Assembly: GCF_025336485.1 (NCBI RefSeq)
Contig: NZ_JAODAB010000001.1
Span: 124,001 to 188,000 of the forward strand
Length of the DNA: 64,000 bases
Reading direction: 5' to 3'
From: Pseudomonas citri
GTDB lineage: Bacteria > Pseudomonadota > Gammaproteobacteria > Pseudomonadales > Pseudomonadaceae
Translations under genes and position numbers: made by a program
Part shown: in pieces, positions 18,229 through 27,983 of the stretch
Layout of the letters: every line of letters begins with the position of its first letter
Position numbering within the stretch: the first letter of the stretch is position 1
Notes under the pieces: model-generated
What the model saw: the letters and a program-made list of their open reading frames with translations, nothing else
Database searches by the model: none
Told to the model about the DNA's origin: nothing

Positions 18229-19704
18229 TTACAGGGCATAAGGAGTGGCCTCATCCTTGATGGTCAACCATTGCCATTGGGTGAACTCTTCCCAGTTCGC
18301 CGCCCCTCCCACGCTCGCGCCATTTCCAGACGCGCCCCAGCCACCGAATGGATTCACCACTTCGTCATTGACTGTCTGGTCGTTGATATGAAGCATACCG
18401 GTCCGAAGCTTGTCACCGACCTTCATCGCACGGCCAATGTTCGAACTGATGATGCCGGCAGCCAAGCCGTATTCTGTGTCGTTAGCGAGTCGTATTGCTT
18501 CCTCGTCAGAGTCAAAGGGCACGACAACCGCGACGGGTCCAAAAATTTCTTCACGGAACGCGGGATTGTCCGGTTTGACATCGCTGAGCACCGTCGGCTG
18601 GAAGAAAAGCTCTTCGTAACGCCCGCCCACTTCGAGTTTTGCACCGGCCTGCTGAGCCTCGCGGACAATCTTGGCCACTTGATCGCGCTGGTGTGCATTG
18701 ATAAGCGGCCCGAGCGAGACCTTTGTCGTGGCGGGATCACCCACCGAGAGCTTGCCCACTTTGGCAGTCAGCGCTTTGAGAAAGGCCGGGTACAGGCTGC
18801 GCTGAACTAGAATGCGCCCAGTAGCCATGCAGATTTGCCCCTGGTGCAAAAACGTCCCCCAGATGGCGTTGGCGACTGCCAGGTCGAGATTCGCATCGTC
18901 CAGAATGATCAACGAATTCTTCCCGCCTAATTCCAGCGACACCTTCTTCAGATTGCGGCCAGCCGCTTCGCCGACTTTGCGACCTGCGGCGGTCGATCCG
19001 GTAAATTGGATCATTGCCACGTCTGGCGACTCAACCAGCGCTGCACCCGCATCGCCCGCACCCGGCAGGACGTGGAGAACGCCCTTCGGCAGCCCAGCAA
19101 GCTCAAACAAGCGCCCAATGACCAGCCCGCCGCTAACGGCGGTACGGGGATCGGGCTTCAGCACGACACTGTTACCGACGGCCAACGCAGGCGCGACCGA
19201 ACGCATCGCGAGGTAAAGCGGAAAATTGAAAGGTGAGATGACTCCTACCACCCCCAATGGACGACGCCTGGCCAGGCTGAGGCGACCGGATCCCGGAGCA
19301 TTGGGCAAGACGTCACCCTGGCTTTTCCCAGGCATCATGGCGCTTTCCTGCAACGCTTTTATCGTTACACGGGTTTCAAATGCCGCTTTTAACTGAGTCG
19401 AACCGCTTTCTCTAACCAACCACTCGACGATATCGCCAAAATGCAGCTCTGCGATTTCCGCCGCTTTACGCATGATTGCGGCACGCTCTTCATAAGCGGT
19501 GAGAAACCAATCGGTTTGTACTTCATTAGCCACGCGAGCCGCCGCTGAAACCGACGCCGCGTCAGCCATGCCGATGCAACCCAACGATGCCCCCGTTGCG
19601 GGCTCTATGACCTGACTGACGTTAGGAGAAACATTTATCCAAGTACCGTCGAAAACACAGTGACTCCAGAGCTCCTCTGGCAGAAATTTTAAAGTTTTAT
19701 TCAT
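18229..19704 (-). CDS. NAD(P)+-dependent aldehyde dehydrogenase (benzaldehyde/phenylacetaldehyde type)
   Basis: Class aldehyde dehydrogenase of 491 residues. The catalytic Cys is in GQICMATGR, the general-base Glu in LELGGKN, and the cofactor loop is GVVGVISPFNFPL with GSTAAGRKVGE. It would oxidise the aldehyde released by the QHNDH amine dehydrogenase to a carboxylic acid in the cytoplasm. The equivalent gene in the P. putida phenylethylamine (pea) locus encodes a phenylacetaldehyde dehydrogenase, as I recall. The ATG at 19704 (MNKTLKFLPEELW) follows AGGT, and 86 codons of open frame further upstream overlap the promoter and are rejected. Confidence 0.9.
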   Translation of the reverse strand: MNKTLKFLPEELWSHCVFDGTWINVSPNVSQVIEPATGASLGCIGMADAASVSAAARVANEVQTDWFLTAYEERAAIMRKAAEIAELHFGDIVEWLVRESGSTQLKAAFETRVTIKALQESAMMPGKSQGDVLPNAPGSGRLSLARRRPLGVVGVISPFNFPLYLAMRSVAPALAVGNSVVLKPDPRTAVSGGLVIGRLFELAGLPKGVLHVLPGAGDAGAALVESPDVAMIQFTGSTAAGRKVGEAAGRNLKKVSLELGGKNSLIILDDANLDLAVANAIWGTFLHQGQICMATGRILVQRSLYPAFLKALTAKVGKLSVGDPATTKVSLGPLINAHQRDQVAKIVREAQQAGAKLEVGGRYEELFFQPTVLSDVKPDNPAFREEIFGPVAVVVPFDSDEEAIRLANDTEYGLAAGIISSNIGRAMKVGDKLRTGMLHINDQTVNDEVVNPFGGWGASGNGASVGGAANWEEFTQWQWLTIKDEATPYAL

Positions 19705-19763
19705 GACGTTACCTATGTAAATTATTTTTAGGGCGGTGCTATGTCTGGAACTCCTTCGGTAAC

Positions 19764-19779
19764 AGCACAAGGCGTGCCA
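19764..19779 (-). promoter_or_regulatory. sigma-54 (-24/-12) promoter of the aldehyde dehydrogenase gene
   Basis: TGGCACGCCTTGTGCT on the minus strand matches TGGCACG-N4-TTGCW at all but one position and keeps GG and GC ten bases apart. It lies 60 bp before the start codon and about 62-80 bp downstream of the dyad at 19841-19859. The fit with a sigma-54 activator gene downstream is good. Confidence 0.82.
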
Positions 19780-19840
19780 ATGCCATTTCAGGATCACACA
19801 CGAAACTTTTTGTTTAAGGCTTGCACACCGACAAAAAAAT

Positions 19841-19859
19841 GTGTTCAACAATTGAACAC
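19841..19859. promoter_or_regulatory. dyad GTGTTCAACAATTGAACAC, probable activator site
   Basis: Perfect 8-bp arms around three bases. The same arms occur at 23411-23429 and, rearranged, at 16063-16077. The rest of the 278-bp gap 19705-19982 holds no gene. Confidence 0.7.
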
Positions 19860-19982
19860 CTGTGGCCGCGCGAACATATTGTGTCGGCGGCGCATAGTCA
19901 TCATGTTTCGCAAAGTTATTAGCGAGGAGTAACTTTTTAGTGTCTTTTTTGTATTCGCTCACTGCTGATCAGTAACACTAAT

Positions 19983-21287
19983 TCAGACGGGCCTGTAGCC
20001 CTGCGACAACAGCCAGCTTCGAACCCCACGCCTCTGCGCTTCCGTCAAGCCGGCAAGCACCTGCTCGTGCGGCTCCGAGCGCAACCGTTGCACAAGCGGC
20101 GCCAGCTCGACCCCCTGCACCTGCCAGGCACCCAAGGGTTGATCCGGGGTAATCACCACCTGCGCCTCAACCACAAACCCGTCACACAACACAGGCGCAC
20201 GCTCAATCTTCAGCGAGTCGAAATCCGCTTCGGCATGAGCGGCCACCGCATCCGGCCACTGTCTGCGAGCAAGCCAGAATGGTTGGTCTTGCCATCGCTG
20301 TTCGTCAAGGTAGAAGTCCCGACCGATCCTCGCGAAACGCATGAACAATTGTTCGACTCGTTGCTGATGAAACCGCTGGGCCAATGCCGCTCGCTCGGGT
20401 TTACACAGCAACGTATTGATCACCGTTGGTGCCTGCAGTGCAGAGGATAATGACTGGAATATGCCGTTTCCCGAGAGCGGATCCACCGCCATCGCAGCAT
20501 CACCGACCCGTATCCAATGATCGCCACAGACCTGTGGATTCAGAATTGCCGTGCTGCTGCGCGCATGCACTTGCACATCGATCTGACGCTGCGGGCCAAA
20601 GAATGCTTGCGCAGCAACCGAATCCAGACGTCGCTCAAGACAATATTGAAGTAGATCGCGCTTATCAGGCAGGTCGGCACTGGCGACATCCAGCGTCCAC
20701 TGCCAATAACATTGGCCATCAGCTCGCCGAGCCATCCATACCCAACCGTCCTTGAGGCTTTCTACTGCGCTGGCGGTGGCACCCGGCCGACCTTGCCATC
20801 GATTGAGCAAGCTTACGGTCTCCGGCCCACGTACACCTTTACCGAGTGAGGGGGCCTGGCGTCCTCGAGCCTCTACCAGGAAGTCCGCCCTGATTGCACC
20901 ATGGCCTTCGACCTCAATGTTGTGCCCCATTGTTGAGGTTTTTATGTTCAGCACGCGTCCGTCTATCAGCTCCACCCCGGCCACGCGCAAGTCTTCCCGC
21001 AGCCCTTTATCGAATGTCGGACGGTCCAATAAGTATTCTATGTTTTGGACATGTTGTTGACCGTTCCATGCGACCTGGCGCTGTGAAGGTAATGTCGCGT
21101 CGCCCAAGGCATGATGAAATCCCGCGCTGTGCAAAGCCTCAAGCACACGAACCGAGACGCCCTCCAGCGCTGCAAATCTTCGCCACTCGCTGACCATCGA
21201 GACCGGATAACCTAACCGTCGCAACCCCAGCGCCACAGCCGCTCCGGCCGGCCCGGCACCGAGGATGAGTATTCTGGCGCCGGTCAT
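19983..21287 (-). CDS. qhpG: QhpG, FAD-dependent monooxygenase for CTQ formation
   Basis: Flavoprotein of the p-hydroxybenzoate-hydroxylase/tryptophan-halogenase fold, about 434 residues. The N-terminal dinucleotide motif is GAGPAGAAVALGL, a middle motif resembles ADFLVEARGR, and GDAAMAVDPLSGNG is the flavin GD motif. In studied QHNDH systems QhpG hydroxylates the Trp of the cross-linked QhpC, starting quinone formation. The start at 21287 (MTGARILI) has GAGAGG seven bases upstream, and an ATG eight codons earlier (21311) overlaps it. It lies after qhpF and before the aldehyde dehydrogenase. Confidence 0.88.
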   Translation of the reverse strand: MTGARILILGAGPAGAAVALGLRRLGYPVSMVSEWRRFAALEGVSVRVLEALHSAGFHHALGDATLPSQRQVAWNGQQHVQNIEYLLDRPTFDKGLREDLRVAGVELIDGRVLNIKTSTMGHNIEVEGHGAIRADFLVEARGRQAPSLGKGVRGPETVSLLNRWQGRPGATASAVESLKDGWVWMARRADGQCYWQWTLDVASADLPDKRDLLQYCLERRLDSVAAQAFFGPQRQIDVQVHARSSTAILNPQVCGDHWIRVGDAAMAVDPLSGNGIFQSLSSALQAPTVINTLLCKPERAALAQRFHQQRVEQLFMRFARIGRDFYLDEQRWQDQPFWLARRQWPDAVAAHAEADFDSLKIERAPVLCDGFVVEAQVVITPDQPLGAWQVQGVELAPLVQRLRSEPHEQVLAGLTEAQRRGVRSWLLSQGYRPV

Positions 21288-21358
21288 CGGTAAGGCCTCT
21301 CGCCCCGGCACATGAACGGATACAAGGAAACCGCTTGAAGCATCATGCCGATCCTCAA

Positions 21359-23077
21359 TCAGATTTCGTGCTGGACCGATTTAGGCCTCAACACGCCGTC
21401 GAGCAACTCAAAATGCAGATCTGCGTTGGCCAGCGTTGAAGGGCGATGGCTGATCAGGATTCGCGTGCGCCCGGCAAACAATCGGTCGATGGCTTCGATG
21501 ACTTCACGCTCGGTGGCTTCATCCACCGCAGACGTGGCTTCATCCATGACCAGAATCATCGGGTCCTGAAGCAGCGCCCGAGCGATTGCGATGCGTTGTC
21601 TTTGTCCGCCAGACAATTGTTGACCACGTTCACCCAAAGGACTATCGAGCCCTTCGGGCAGTGACGCGATCAAGCTGTCGAGCTGCGCCAGTTGCGCCAC
21701 TGCGATTATGGCTTCCCGACTGGCGTGCGGCACGGCGTAGGCCAGGTTGTCGGCGAGACTGCCACGAAACAACACGATGTCTTGGCTGACCACGGCAATC
21801 CGTTGCCGTAGCTCGAACAGGTCCAGCTCTCGCAGGTCGATTTCTCCCAACAGCACCCGCCCAGCCTGTGGATCGAGGTGGCGCTGAAGAAGGTCTATCA
21901 ATGTCGATTTACCCACCCCGGAGCCACCGCTCAGCGCAACTTTCAAGCCATAAGGAATGCACGCATTGACACCGTGCAGCGTGCTGAGACGACCTGGATG
22001 GGTGAAGTGAACGTCATCGAAGCGCAACTTCCCTTGGGCGGGCATCGGCTTGGGTAATACAGGGCTGAGGACAGTAGGCTCTTCGCCGCGTAGCTCCATG
22101 ACCCGCCCGAGACTGACCGTCATCCGTTGTATCGCAACATAAAGGCCCAGCAGGCTCTGAACTGGTCCCACCGCCATCCCCAGGTAAGTGGAAAACGCGA
22201 TCAACGCACCGAGTTGCCATGTGCCTTGAACCACCCAGTAGCCTCCCAAGAGAAAGGCACAGGCACGCGCCAATGACGTTAATGTTCCCGGAACAGCCTG
22301 CGTAAAAAACTCCGTAATCTGCAGCTTCAGCAATTGCTGCATATAGCCCTGTCCCAACGCTTCCAATCGATTCGATTCTCGCTTTTGCTGACCGGCCGAT
22401 TGAATGAACTTCATCACTGGCAGTGTCTCGACCATGAACGACGACACGTCCGCAGAACATTCACGCAATCGCCTTACATCGCGCTCGACTTTGCGGCGCA
22501 TCCAGCGCAACCACAGGATGTCGAAAGGAATCAGCACCAGAACCAGCAACGAAAGCTTCCACGACAGCGTCACTAACATGGCTACCGCACATATCAGCCC
22601 GACCACGCTCGATACTGCTGAAAACAATGAGTCCACGGCAAAGCGCTGGACTTCAGCGACATCACCATCTAGCCGTGACATCACATCACCGATGCGTCGT
22701 TGAGCATAAAAGCTCGGCGACAAGGTCTGCAGGTGTCGATAAAGGTCGTCACGTAGCGAAAATAAAATCCGTCCGGACAAGCGTGTGTGCAAGTAACGAT
22801 TCATCCCCGAAAGCACTGTTCCGAGTATGCCTGCGACGATCATCAGGCTTGCGATTGTTACCAGCTTCGGAAAGTCTCGTGCGAGCAAACCATCGTCGAT
22901 CAGGAGTTTCGTCAGCCAGGGTTGCAGCAACACCAAAAGCGAGGCGCAAACTGACAAGCCGAGCAGCCCGACGATGGCCAGTCGATGCGGACGTACAAAG
23001 CTGTAAAGCCAACGCAACGCAGCCAGCAACGACTCTGGATGCTGGCTGTCGATCAGCCGAGAAATCAGTCGCTGCAT
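21359..23077 (-). CDS. qhpF: QhpF, ABC-type exporter (fused membrane and ATPase domains)
   Basis: Half-transporter of 572 residues. Six membrane helices occupy about residues 35-310, followed by an ATPase domain with Walker A GGSGVGKST, signature LSGGQRQR, Walker B ILVMDEATSA and an H-loop in ISHRPS. It is thought to export the processed QhpC gamma subunit to the periplasm, where the holoenzyme forms. Start 23077 (MQRLISRLI) follows GGAG; an ATG five codons upstream (23092) overlaps it. It is separated from qhpG by about 70 bp and is the first gene of this transcript. Confidence 0.87.
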   Translation of the reverse strand: MQRLISRLIDSQHPESLLAALRWLYSFVRPHRLAIVGLLGLSVCASLLVLLQPWLTKLLIDDGLLARDFPKLVTIASLMIVAGILGTVLSGMNRYLHTRLSGRILFSLRDDLYRHLQTLSPSFYAQRRIGDVMSRLDGDVAEVQRFAVDSLFSAVSSVVGLICAVAMLVTLSWKLSLLVLVLIPFDILWLRWMRRKVERDVRRLRECSADVSSFMVETLPVMKFIQSAGQQKRESNRLEALGQGYMQQLLKLQITEFFTQAVPGTLTSLARACAFLLGGYWVVQGTWQLGALIAFSTYLGMAVGPVQSLLGLYVAIQRMTVSLGRVMELRGEEPTVLSPVLPKPMPAQGKLRFDDVHFTHPGRLSTLHGVNACIPYGLKVALSGGSGVGKSTLIDLLQRHLDPQAGRVLLGEIDLRELDLFELRQRIAVVSQDIVLFRGSLADNLAYAVPHASREAIIAVAQLAQLDSLIASLPEGLDSPLGERGQQLSGGQRQRIAIARALLQDPMILVMDEATSAVDEATEREVIEAIDRLFAGRTRILISHRPSTLANADLHFELLDGVLRPKSVQHEI

Positions 23078-23410
23078 CGAACAGCTCCGCATGGCACAAA
23101 GGTTTTTATTTTTACCATGGTCAATCCCTGCGCGAATGTCTTATGTAGATCTGCGCTTTCAACCATCACCTTGAAAGCAAATTATGAGCCAGCCTGTCAA
23201 TCGACCAGTGTGCACGCTCGCGTACTATGCTCCCTAGCCTTCCTCCCGCCTAAGGCCAGTTGGCGCCTTTGTGCCTGATAGCGCCAGGCACGCCCCATGC
23301 TTAGCGCAGTACGTCGACCACCACCAATGCATGCAGTCCGCAAGGAGATTCAGGAAGGCTCATAACAGAAATGCTGATGCCCCCGGCTGCCGAGTTATGG
23401 AGAACAACAA

Positions 23411-23429
23411 GTGTTCAGAAACTGAACAC
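23411..23429. promoter_or_regulatory. dyad GTGTTCAGAAACTGAACAC upstream of qhpF
   Basis: Perfect 8-bp arms around AAA, the same motif as at 19841. It lies about 330 bp before qhpF. Between them I find only weak -24/-12 candidates, for example GGGCGTGCCTGGCGCT on the minus strand near 23281-23296. The region 23078-23410 holds no gene. Confidence 0.6.
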
Positions 23430-23472
23430 ATTTCGTTGATTACTCAACCCGAGGTTCGACCGTCATGGTCTG

Positions 23473-23670
23473 CACAATCCAGAAAATCTCAAGCGAGAAT
23501 ATCAGCAGGTGCGCTTGCAAGATCTGCTGGCGGCTAATCAATCGCTGATGACGGTTTATCTGATGAAGGCAGAGCTCAAAGCCCTGTGGTCACCCACCAC
23601 CACCTGGGGCTGGCGATCAGCCTGGAAGCAGTGGCTACGCCTGGCTGATGAAAGCGCGATCCGGCGCTGA
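23473..23670 (+). pseudogene. ISL3-family transposase, C-terminal fragment
   Basis: Reading from 23473 gives HNPENLKREYQQVRLQDLL, then AANQSLMTVYLMKAELKALW, and a Trp-rich tail (AWKQWLRLADESAIR). This looks like the end of an ISL3-type transposase, where ELL/LMTVYxLKxELKxLW is typical. There is no start, and the frame breaks near 23665. A one-base shift would restore ALKQLAK, so a frameshift sits at the end as well. It is a decayed leftover beside tRNA-Gly. Confidence 0.6.
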
Positions 23671-23787
23671 AACAGCTCGCTAAATGCTGAAGGGGGTACT
23701 GGTGCGGCATCCTGAGCAGGGTACGGTGGCCGATACACACGTGGCAGTTGGAAGGTGTAAACCATATTCAGGACGTGACAAAGAACC

Positions 23788-23819
23788 AAAAAAAAGCCAC
23801 TCATCTGAGTGGCTTTTTT
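23788..23819 (-). terminator. rho-independent terminator after tRNA-Gly
   Basis: The stem GCCACTC/GAGTGGC has a 4-base loop, with A and T runs on the two sides. It lies nine bases past the 3' end of the tRNA on the minus strand. Confidence 0.85.
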
Positions 23820-23827
23820 CTGAATCT

Positions 23828-23903
<76 letters not shown>

Positions 23904-23966
23904 GTCTTGGTGTGGCGCATTGTATAGATTCCAATTACGCCGTCAACCCCTTGATTCAAAAAAGTT

Positions 23967-24527
23967 TTATTTCGGCTCTACGTCAGTCCGCAGATGCGGC
24001 CAGGCGGCGCGCAGGTATTGGACCATCGACCACAGTGTCAGGCCGGCAGAAAGCATCAGCAATGCGTAGCCCAGCAGCACCCAGAAACTGAAATCCGAGG
24101 GGTTGGCCAGCAGGATCACCAGCGCCAGCATTTGCGCAGCGGTTTTCCATTTGCCCAGGTTCGATACGGCGACCTGGGCACGGGCGCCCAGTTCGGCCAT
24201 CCATTCCCGGAGTGCCGAGACGACGATTTCGCGACCGATGATCACTGCCGCCGGCAGTGTCAGCCAGAAGTTGCCGTGTTCCTGCACCAGCAGCACCAAG
24301 GCCACTGCGACCATCAGCTTGTCGGCCACAGGATCGAGGAAAGCGCCGAAGGGCGTGCTCTGCTCCAGGCGTCGCGCCAGGTAGCCGTCCAGCCAGTCCG
24401 TTGCGGCGGCGATGGCGAAGACCGAGGCGGAGGCCACGTAGCTCCAGTGGTACGGCAAATAGAACAGCAATATGAAGATCGGGATGAGCAGGACGCGTAG
24501 AACGGTAAGCAGGTTTGGGATATTCAT
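23967..24527 (-). CDS. pgsA: CDP-diacylglycerol--glycerol-3-phosphate 3-phosphatidyltransferase
   Basis: Inner-membrane enzyme (186 residues) that makes phosphatidylglycerol phosphate, the committed step to phosphatidylglycerol. The CDP-alcohol phosphotransferase motif is complete: [10 protein letters not shown], then [10 protein letters not shown]. Several hydrophobic helices are evident. Start taken as ATG 24527 ([14 protein letters not shown]); a GTG two codons earlier is the alternative. It lies 32 bp after uvrC in the conserved gacA-uvrC-pgsA-tRNA order of pseudomonads. Confidence 0.95.
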   Translation of the reverse strand: MNIPNLLTVLRVLLIPIFILLFYLPYHWSYVASASVFAIAAATDWLDGYLARRLEQSTPFGAFLDPVADKLMVAVALVLLVQEHGNFWLTLPAAVIIGREIVVSALREWMAELGARAQVAVSNLGKWKTAAQMLALVILLANPSDFSFWVLLGYALLMLSAGLTLWSMVQYLRAAWPHLRTDVEPK

Positions 24528-24559
24528 CGGCACAACTGGCTGCGAGGTTGACGGGCATT

Positions 24560-26383
24560 CTACTCGCTATGCAGGTTTGCATAAATCGACTCAGCGAGCT
24601 TTTTACTGATACCGGGAGCTTTGGCTATCTCTTCGATGCTGGCACGAGACAGTTCCTGCAATCCACCAAAATGTTTCAGCAGGTCGCGACGTCGTGTCGG
24701 GCCAACCCCTGCCACACCTTCCAGTGTAGACGTACGGCGGGCTTTGCCACGGCGGGCGCGGTGCCCGGTAATGGCGAAACGGTGGGCTTCGTCGCGGATC
24801 TGCTGGATCAGGTGCAGCGCCGGCGAATCCCCTTTCAGGGTGAATTCATGGGCCGCATCGTTCAGGTACAAGGTCTCGAAACCGGCCTTGCGCGTCGCGC
24901 CCTTCGCCACCCCCAGCAGGATCAGGTCGGGAACCATCAATTCATTGAGTACATCGCGGGCCATGGACAATTGGCCCTTGCCGCCGTCCACCAAGAGGAT
25001 ATCCGGCAACTTGCCCTCCCCGTCCTTCAGCTTGCCGAAGCGGCGCATCAGCGCCTGGTGCATGGCGGCGTAGTCGTCGCCCGGGGTGACGCCTTCAATG
25101 TTGTAGCGGCGGTAATCGGATTTGATCGGGCCTTCCGGGCCGAACACCACGCAGGAGGCCACGGTCGCTTCGCCGCTGGAATGGCTGATGTCGTAGCACT
25201 CCAGCCGTTGCGGCGGCTCGTCCAGGTTGAGGACATCGGCCAGGGCGTCGAACCGTGCCGCGACGTGCTGGCGGTTGGCCAAACGCGCGCCCAAGGCCTG
25301 TTCGGCGTTGGTCACCGCCAGTTGTTGCCAGCGCGCCCGCGTACCGCGCACCCGGTGGCTGATGGTCAGTTCGCGACCGCGAAGCGTATGAATGGCCTCG
25401 ATCAATGCCGGGAAGTCCTCGTGGACCACGTTGACGATCAATTCGCTCGGCAAGTCGCGTTCCGGACTGCTGACGTAGTACTGGCCTAGAAAAGCCGACA
25501 TGACCTCGGCCACGTCTTCCTCGATACCCACTTGCGGGAAGAAGTTCTTGCTGCCCAACACCCGGCCGCCGCGCACGCTGATCAGGTGGACACAAGCACC
25601 GCCCGGGTTAATGAAGGCGGCAATCACATCGACATCGCCGCTACCGCCTTCCATGCTCTGCTGGTCCTGCACGCGGCGCAGCAGGCCGATCTGGTCGCGC
25701 AATTCGGCGGCCCGTTCGAACTCCAGGTTGACCGCGGCCTCTTCCATCGCGGCCGACAACTCATCGGTCAGCGCGTTGCTGCGGCCCTCCAGGAACATCA
25801 CCGAGTGACGTACGTCCTCGGCATACACTTCGGGCTCCACCAGCCCGACGCAAGGTGCCTTGCAACGCTTGATCTGGTATTGCAGGCAAGGCCGGGTGCG
25901 GTTCTTGTAGTAGCTGTCTTCACACTGGCGCACGAAGAATGTCTTCTGCAACAAGCCCAGGCTTTCGCGAATCGCCCCGGCGCTGGGGTAAGGGCCAAAA
26001 TAGCGGCCCTTGGCCTTCTTCGCCCCGCGATGAATGCTCAGGCGCGGAAACGCCCCGTCGGACAGGAACACGTACGGATAGGATTTATCGTCGCGCAGCA
26101 GGATGTTGTATGGCGGACGCCATTCCTTGATCAGCGTCTGCTCGAGCAGCAAGGCCTCGGTTTCATTGGCGGTGATGGTGGTTTCGATTTGCGCGATGCG
26201 CCCCACCAGGGCCGAGGTCTTCGGCGCCAGGCCGGTCTTGCGGAAATAGCTGGCCAGGCGCTTCTTGAGGTTCTTGGCCTTGCCGACATACAGCAGGCGC
26301 GCATCGCTGTCGAACATGCGGTACACGCCGGGGCGACCGCTGCAGGTGGACAGGAACGCGCTTGGATCGAACAGGTCAGTCAT
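24560..26383 (-). CDS. uvrC: excinuclease ABC subunit C
   Basis: 607-residue nucleotide-excision-repair nuclease that makes both incisions around a lesion bound by UvrB. The GIY-YIG domain is at residues about 15-95 ([20 protein letters not shown]). A Cys-containing segment, the UVR domain near 200-235 ([14 protein letters not shown]), an RNase H-like endonuclease domain and a C-terminal helix-hairpin-helix ([20 protein letters not shown]) follow. It starts two bases after gacA ends, so the pair is cotranscribed. Confidence 0.97.
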   Translation of the reverse strand: MTDLFDPSAFLSTCSGRPGVYRMFDSDARLLYVGKAKNLKKRLASYFRKTGLAPKTSALVGRIAQIETTITANETEALLLEQTLIKEWRPPYNILLRDDKSYPYVFLSDGAFPRLSIHRGAKKAKGRYFGPYPSAGAIRESLGLLQKTFFVRQCEDSYYKNRTRPCLQYQIKRCKAPCVGLVEPEVYAEDVRHSVMFLEGRSNALTDELSAAMEEAAVNLEFERAAELRDQIGLLRRVQDQQSMEGGSGDVDVIAAFINPGGACVHLISVRGGRVLGSKNFFPQVGIEEDVAEVMSAFLGQYYVSSPERDLPSELIVNVVHEDFPALIEAIHTLRGRELTISHRVRGTRARWQQLAVTNAEQALGARLANRQHVAARFDALADVLNLDEPPQRLECYDISHSSGEATVASCVVFGPEGPIKSDYRRYNIEGVTPGDDYAAMHQALMRRFGKLKDGEGKLPDILLVDGGKGQLSMARDVLNELMVPDLILLGVAKGATRKAGFETLYLNDAAHEFTLKGDSPALHLIQQIRDEAHRFAITGHRARRGKARRTSTLEGVAGVGPTRRRDLLKHFGGLQELSRASIEEIAKAPGISKKLAESIYANLHSE

Positions 26384-26385
26384 TG

Positions 26386-27027
26386 TCAGGCGCTGGCGTC
26401 GACCATGCCGTGACGCACCGCCAGCAGTGTCAGCTCGACATCACTGCTGATCGAAAGCTTCTCGAAGATACGGTATCGGTAGGTATTGACGGTTTTAGGT
26501 GACAGGCACAGCTTATCGGAAATGATCTGCACTTTCTGACAACCGACAATCATCAGGGCGATCTGGATTTCCCGTTCCGACAATGCATCGAAAGGTGATT
26601 CAGTGGTGGGCTGGAACGACTTGATCGCCAACTGCTGGGCAATCTGGGGACTGATGTAGCGTTGCCCGGCAAAAACCAGACGAATGGCCTGCACCATTTC
26701 GTTCAAGCCGGCCCCCTTGGTGAGGTAACCCGCGGCACCCGCCTGCAGCAAACGGGTCGGGAATGGGTCCTCTTCGCAAACGGTCACGGCCACGACCTTG
26801 ATGTCCGGATGGCTGCGCAACAGCTTGCGCGTCGCTTCGAGACCGCCGATGCCGGGCATCTTGACGTCCATCAACACCACGTCGGGCTTCAGTTCACGCG
26901 CCTTGATCAGGGACTCTTCCCCGGATTCGGCCTGGCCAACCACCTGCAAGCCGTCGATATCAGCCAGCATTCGTGTAATGCCCGTACGGACGAGATCATG
27001 GTCATCGACCACTAGCACCCTAATCAA
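26386..27027 (-). CDS. gacA: GacA response regulator
   Basis: Global regulator of secondary metabolism, phosphorylated by GacS; it activates the Rsm small RNAs. It is 213 residues, with a receiver domain ([10 protein letters not shown], acceptor Asp in [11 protein letters not shown], Lys in AAGYLTKGA) and a LuxR-type helix-turn-helix ([32 protein letters not shown]). The start is TTG at 27027 with GAGGTG five bases upstream, the unusual start expected for gacA in this genus. No Rsm RNA gene was recognised in the window. Confidence 0.96.
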   Translation of the reverse strand: MIRVLVVDDHDLVRTGITRMLADIDGLQVVGQAESGEESLIKARELKPDVVLMDVKMPGIGGLEATRKLLRSHPDIKVVAVTVCEEDPFPTRLLQAGAAGYLTKGAGLNEMVQAIRLVFAGQRYISPQIAQQLAIKSFQPTTESPFDALSEREIQIALMIVGCQKVQIISDKLCLSPKTVNTYRYRIFEKLSISSDVELTLLAVRHGMVDASA

Positions 27028-27153
27028 GCAGACACCTCACGATTTGGTCTTATTTGGATTGGATCACACCTTAGCAAAAAGCGTTCGCCAGACCTAGCGC
27101 AAAGGGACATATAAAAGTTACAGCACGTCTTTCCAGACACGCGCTCCAACGCC

Positions 27154-27588
27154 TCAAGCGCCAGCATTACGCTGCATCCTCAGGAAACATTCATCCTCAC
27201 CCATGACCCGCAATCCCATGCGCTCGTAGAGCACCCTGGCCGGATTATCCTTGAAAACCGTCAGGCGCAAGGCCGGGCGACGCTCTTGCGCAACCATTTG
27301 CCAAACCTGTCCGATCGCCCAGGTACCGGCGCCCTGGCCACGGAATGCCTCGCCCATCTGCAATTCGCGGATGTACAGCGCCCGGGCATCCCGGCTGAGG
27401 CTGACAAAACCCAACGGCAGATCGTCGCGGTAGATGATCCAGTTCTGGCGGATGGCCCAGGCCAGGTCGAAGGCTTCGTCCTGCCACAACAAGTCATGAC
27501 GCAGATAATAGGGCAGCATGTTCGTGCAGGTCAGTTGCCGGGCGAAGCCAATATCCCCAGCGGTTGCCTCACGCCACTGAAAACTCAT
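27154..27588 (-). CDS. GNAT-family N-acetyltransferase
   Basis: 144-residue protein with the GNAT acetyl-CoA fold: LYIRELQMGEAFRGQGAGTWAIGQV contains the Q/R-x-x-G-x-G/A pyrophosphate loop, and VFKDNPARVLYERMGL is the typical C-terminal motif. The acceptor substrate is unknown. ATG 27588 (MSFQWREATAGD) follows GAGGTA, and 19 codons of frame further upstream lack similarity. It stands alone between gacA and the aroF leader. Confidence 0.85.
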   Translation of the reverse strand: MSFQWREATAGDIGFARQLTCTNMLPYYLRHDLLWQDEAFDLAWAIRQNWIIYRDDLPLGFVSLSRDARALYIRELQMGEAFRGQGAGTWAIGQVWQMVAQERRPALRLTVFKDNPARVLYERMGLRVMGEDECFLRMQRNAGA

Positions 27589-27768
27589 GAATACCTCGTC
27601 GAAGGCCAGGACCAACCCACTCGCTGCCAAGCGGCGCAAAGCCAAATTCTGTCACAAAGCCCGGCAGACTCAAGCCAGCCCAACAATTTCATGCCCCCGA
27701 TAGAATTTTCTGATTGAACCTGCGCCTCGCCCTCGAGTAAGCTCGGGGCCATTCATCGGAGACAGACC

Positions 27769-27897
27769 ATGCTTAACGCCCTCCTACCGCTTCAAACCGC
27801 CAGCGCCCCGCGCTCGGTTGCGGCTGCGCAGGCGAACGGCGTTCAAACTCCGGCCAACTTTTATTTTGGGTATTGGTTTAGCCACTGGCGCGCCTGA
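27769..27897 (+). CDS. aromatic leader peptide of the DAHP synthase attenuator
   Basis: A 42-codon ORF with GGAGA seven bases before its ATG. The end of the peptide, NFYFGYWFSHW, contains four Phe/Tyr pairs-worth of aromatic codons and two Trp within eleven residues, as expected for a leader in which ribosome stalling senses charged aromatic tRNAs. It overlaps the first arm of an RNA structure and is followed 50 bases later by a strong terminator. It is probably not a functional protein. Confidence 0.85.
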   Translation: MLNALLPLQTASAPRSVAAAQANGVQTPANFYFGYWFSHWRA

Positions 27898-27983
27898 TAC
27901 CCAACCGGCGCCCATTTTAAACGGGTCGCCTTCCAGAGTTTTCCAAACCCCCGGTCGGCCTCCCGACCGGGGGTTTTGTTTTT
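27866..27983 (+). promoter_or_regulatory. transcription attenuator upstream of aroF
   Basis: Three mutually exclusive pairings can be drawn. Arm 1 TTGGGTAT (27866-27873, inside the aromatic codons) pairs with arm 2 ATACCCAA (27897-27904). Arm 2' CCAACCGG (27901-27908) pairs seven of eight bases with CCGGTCGG (27951-27958). The terminator stem CCCCCGGTCGG/CCGACCGGGGG (27948-27958, 27963-27973) is followed by TTTTGTTTTT. A ribosome stalled on the leader codons would free arm 2' and prevent termination. This is inferred from base pairing only. Confidence 0.82.

Noticed and set aside
23261..23296. Sigma-54 promoter for qhpF
   Set aside because: Candidates either have GG and GC nine bases apart or poor -24 sequence, so I do not list one as a feature.
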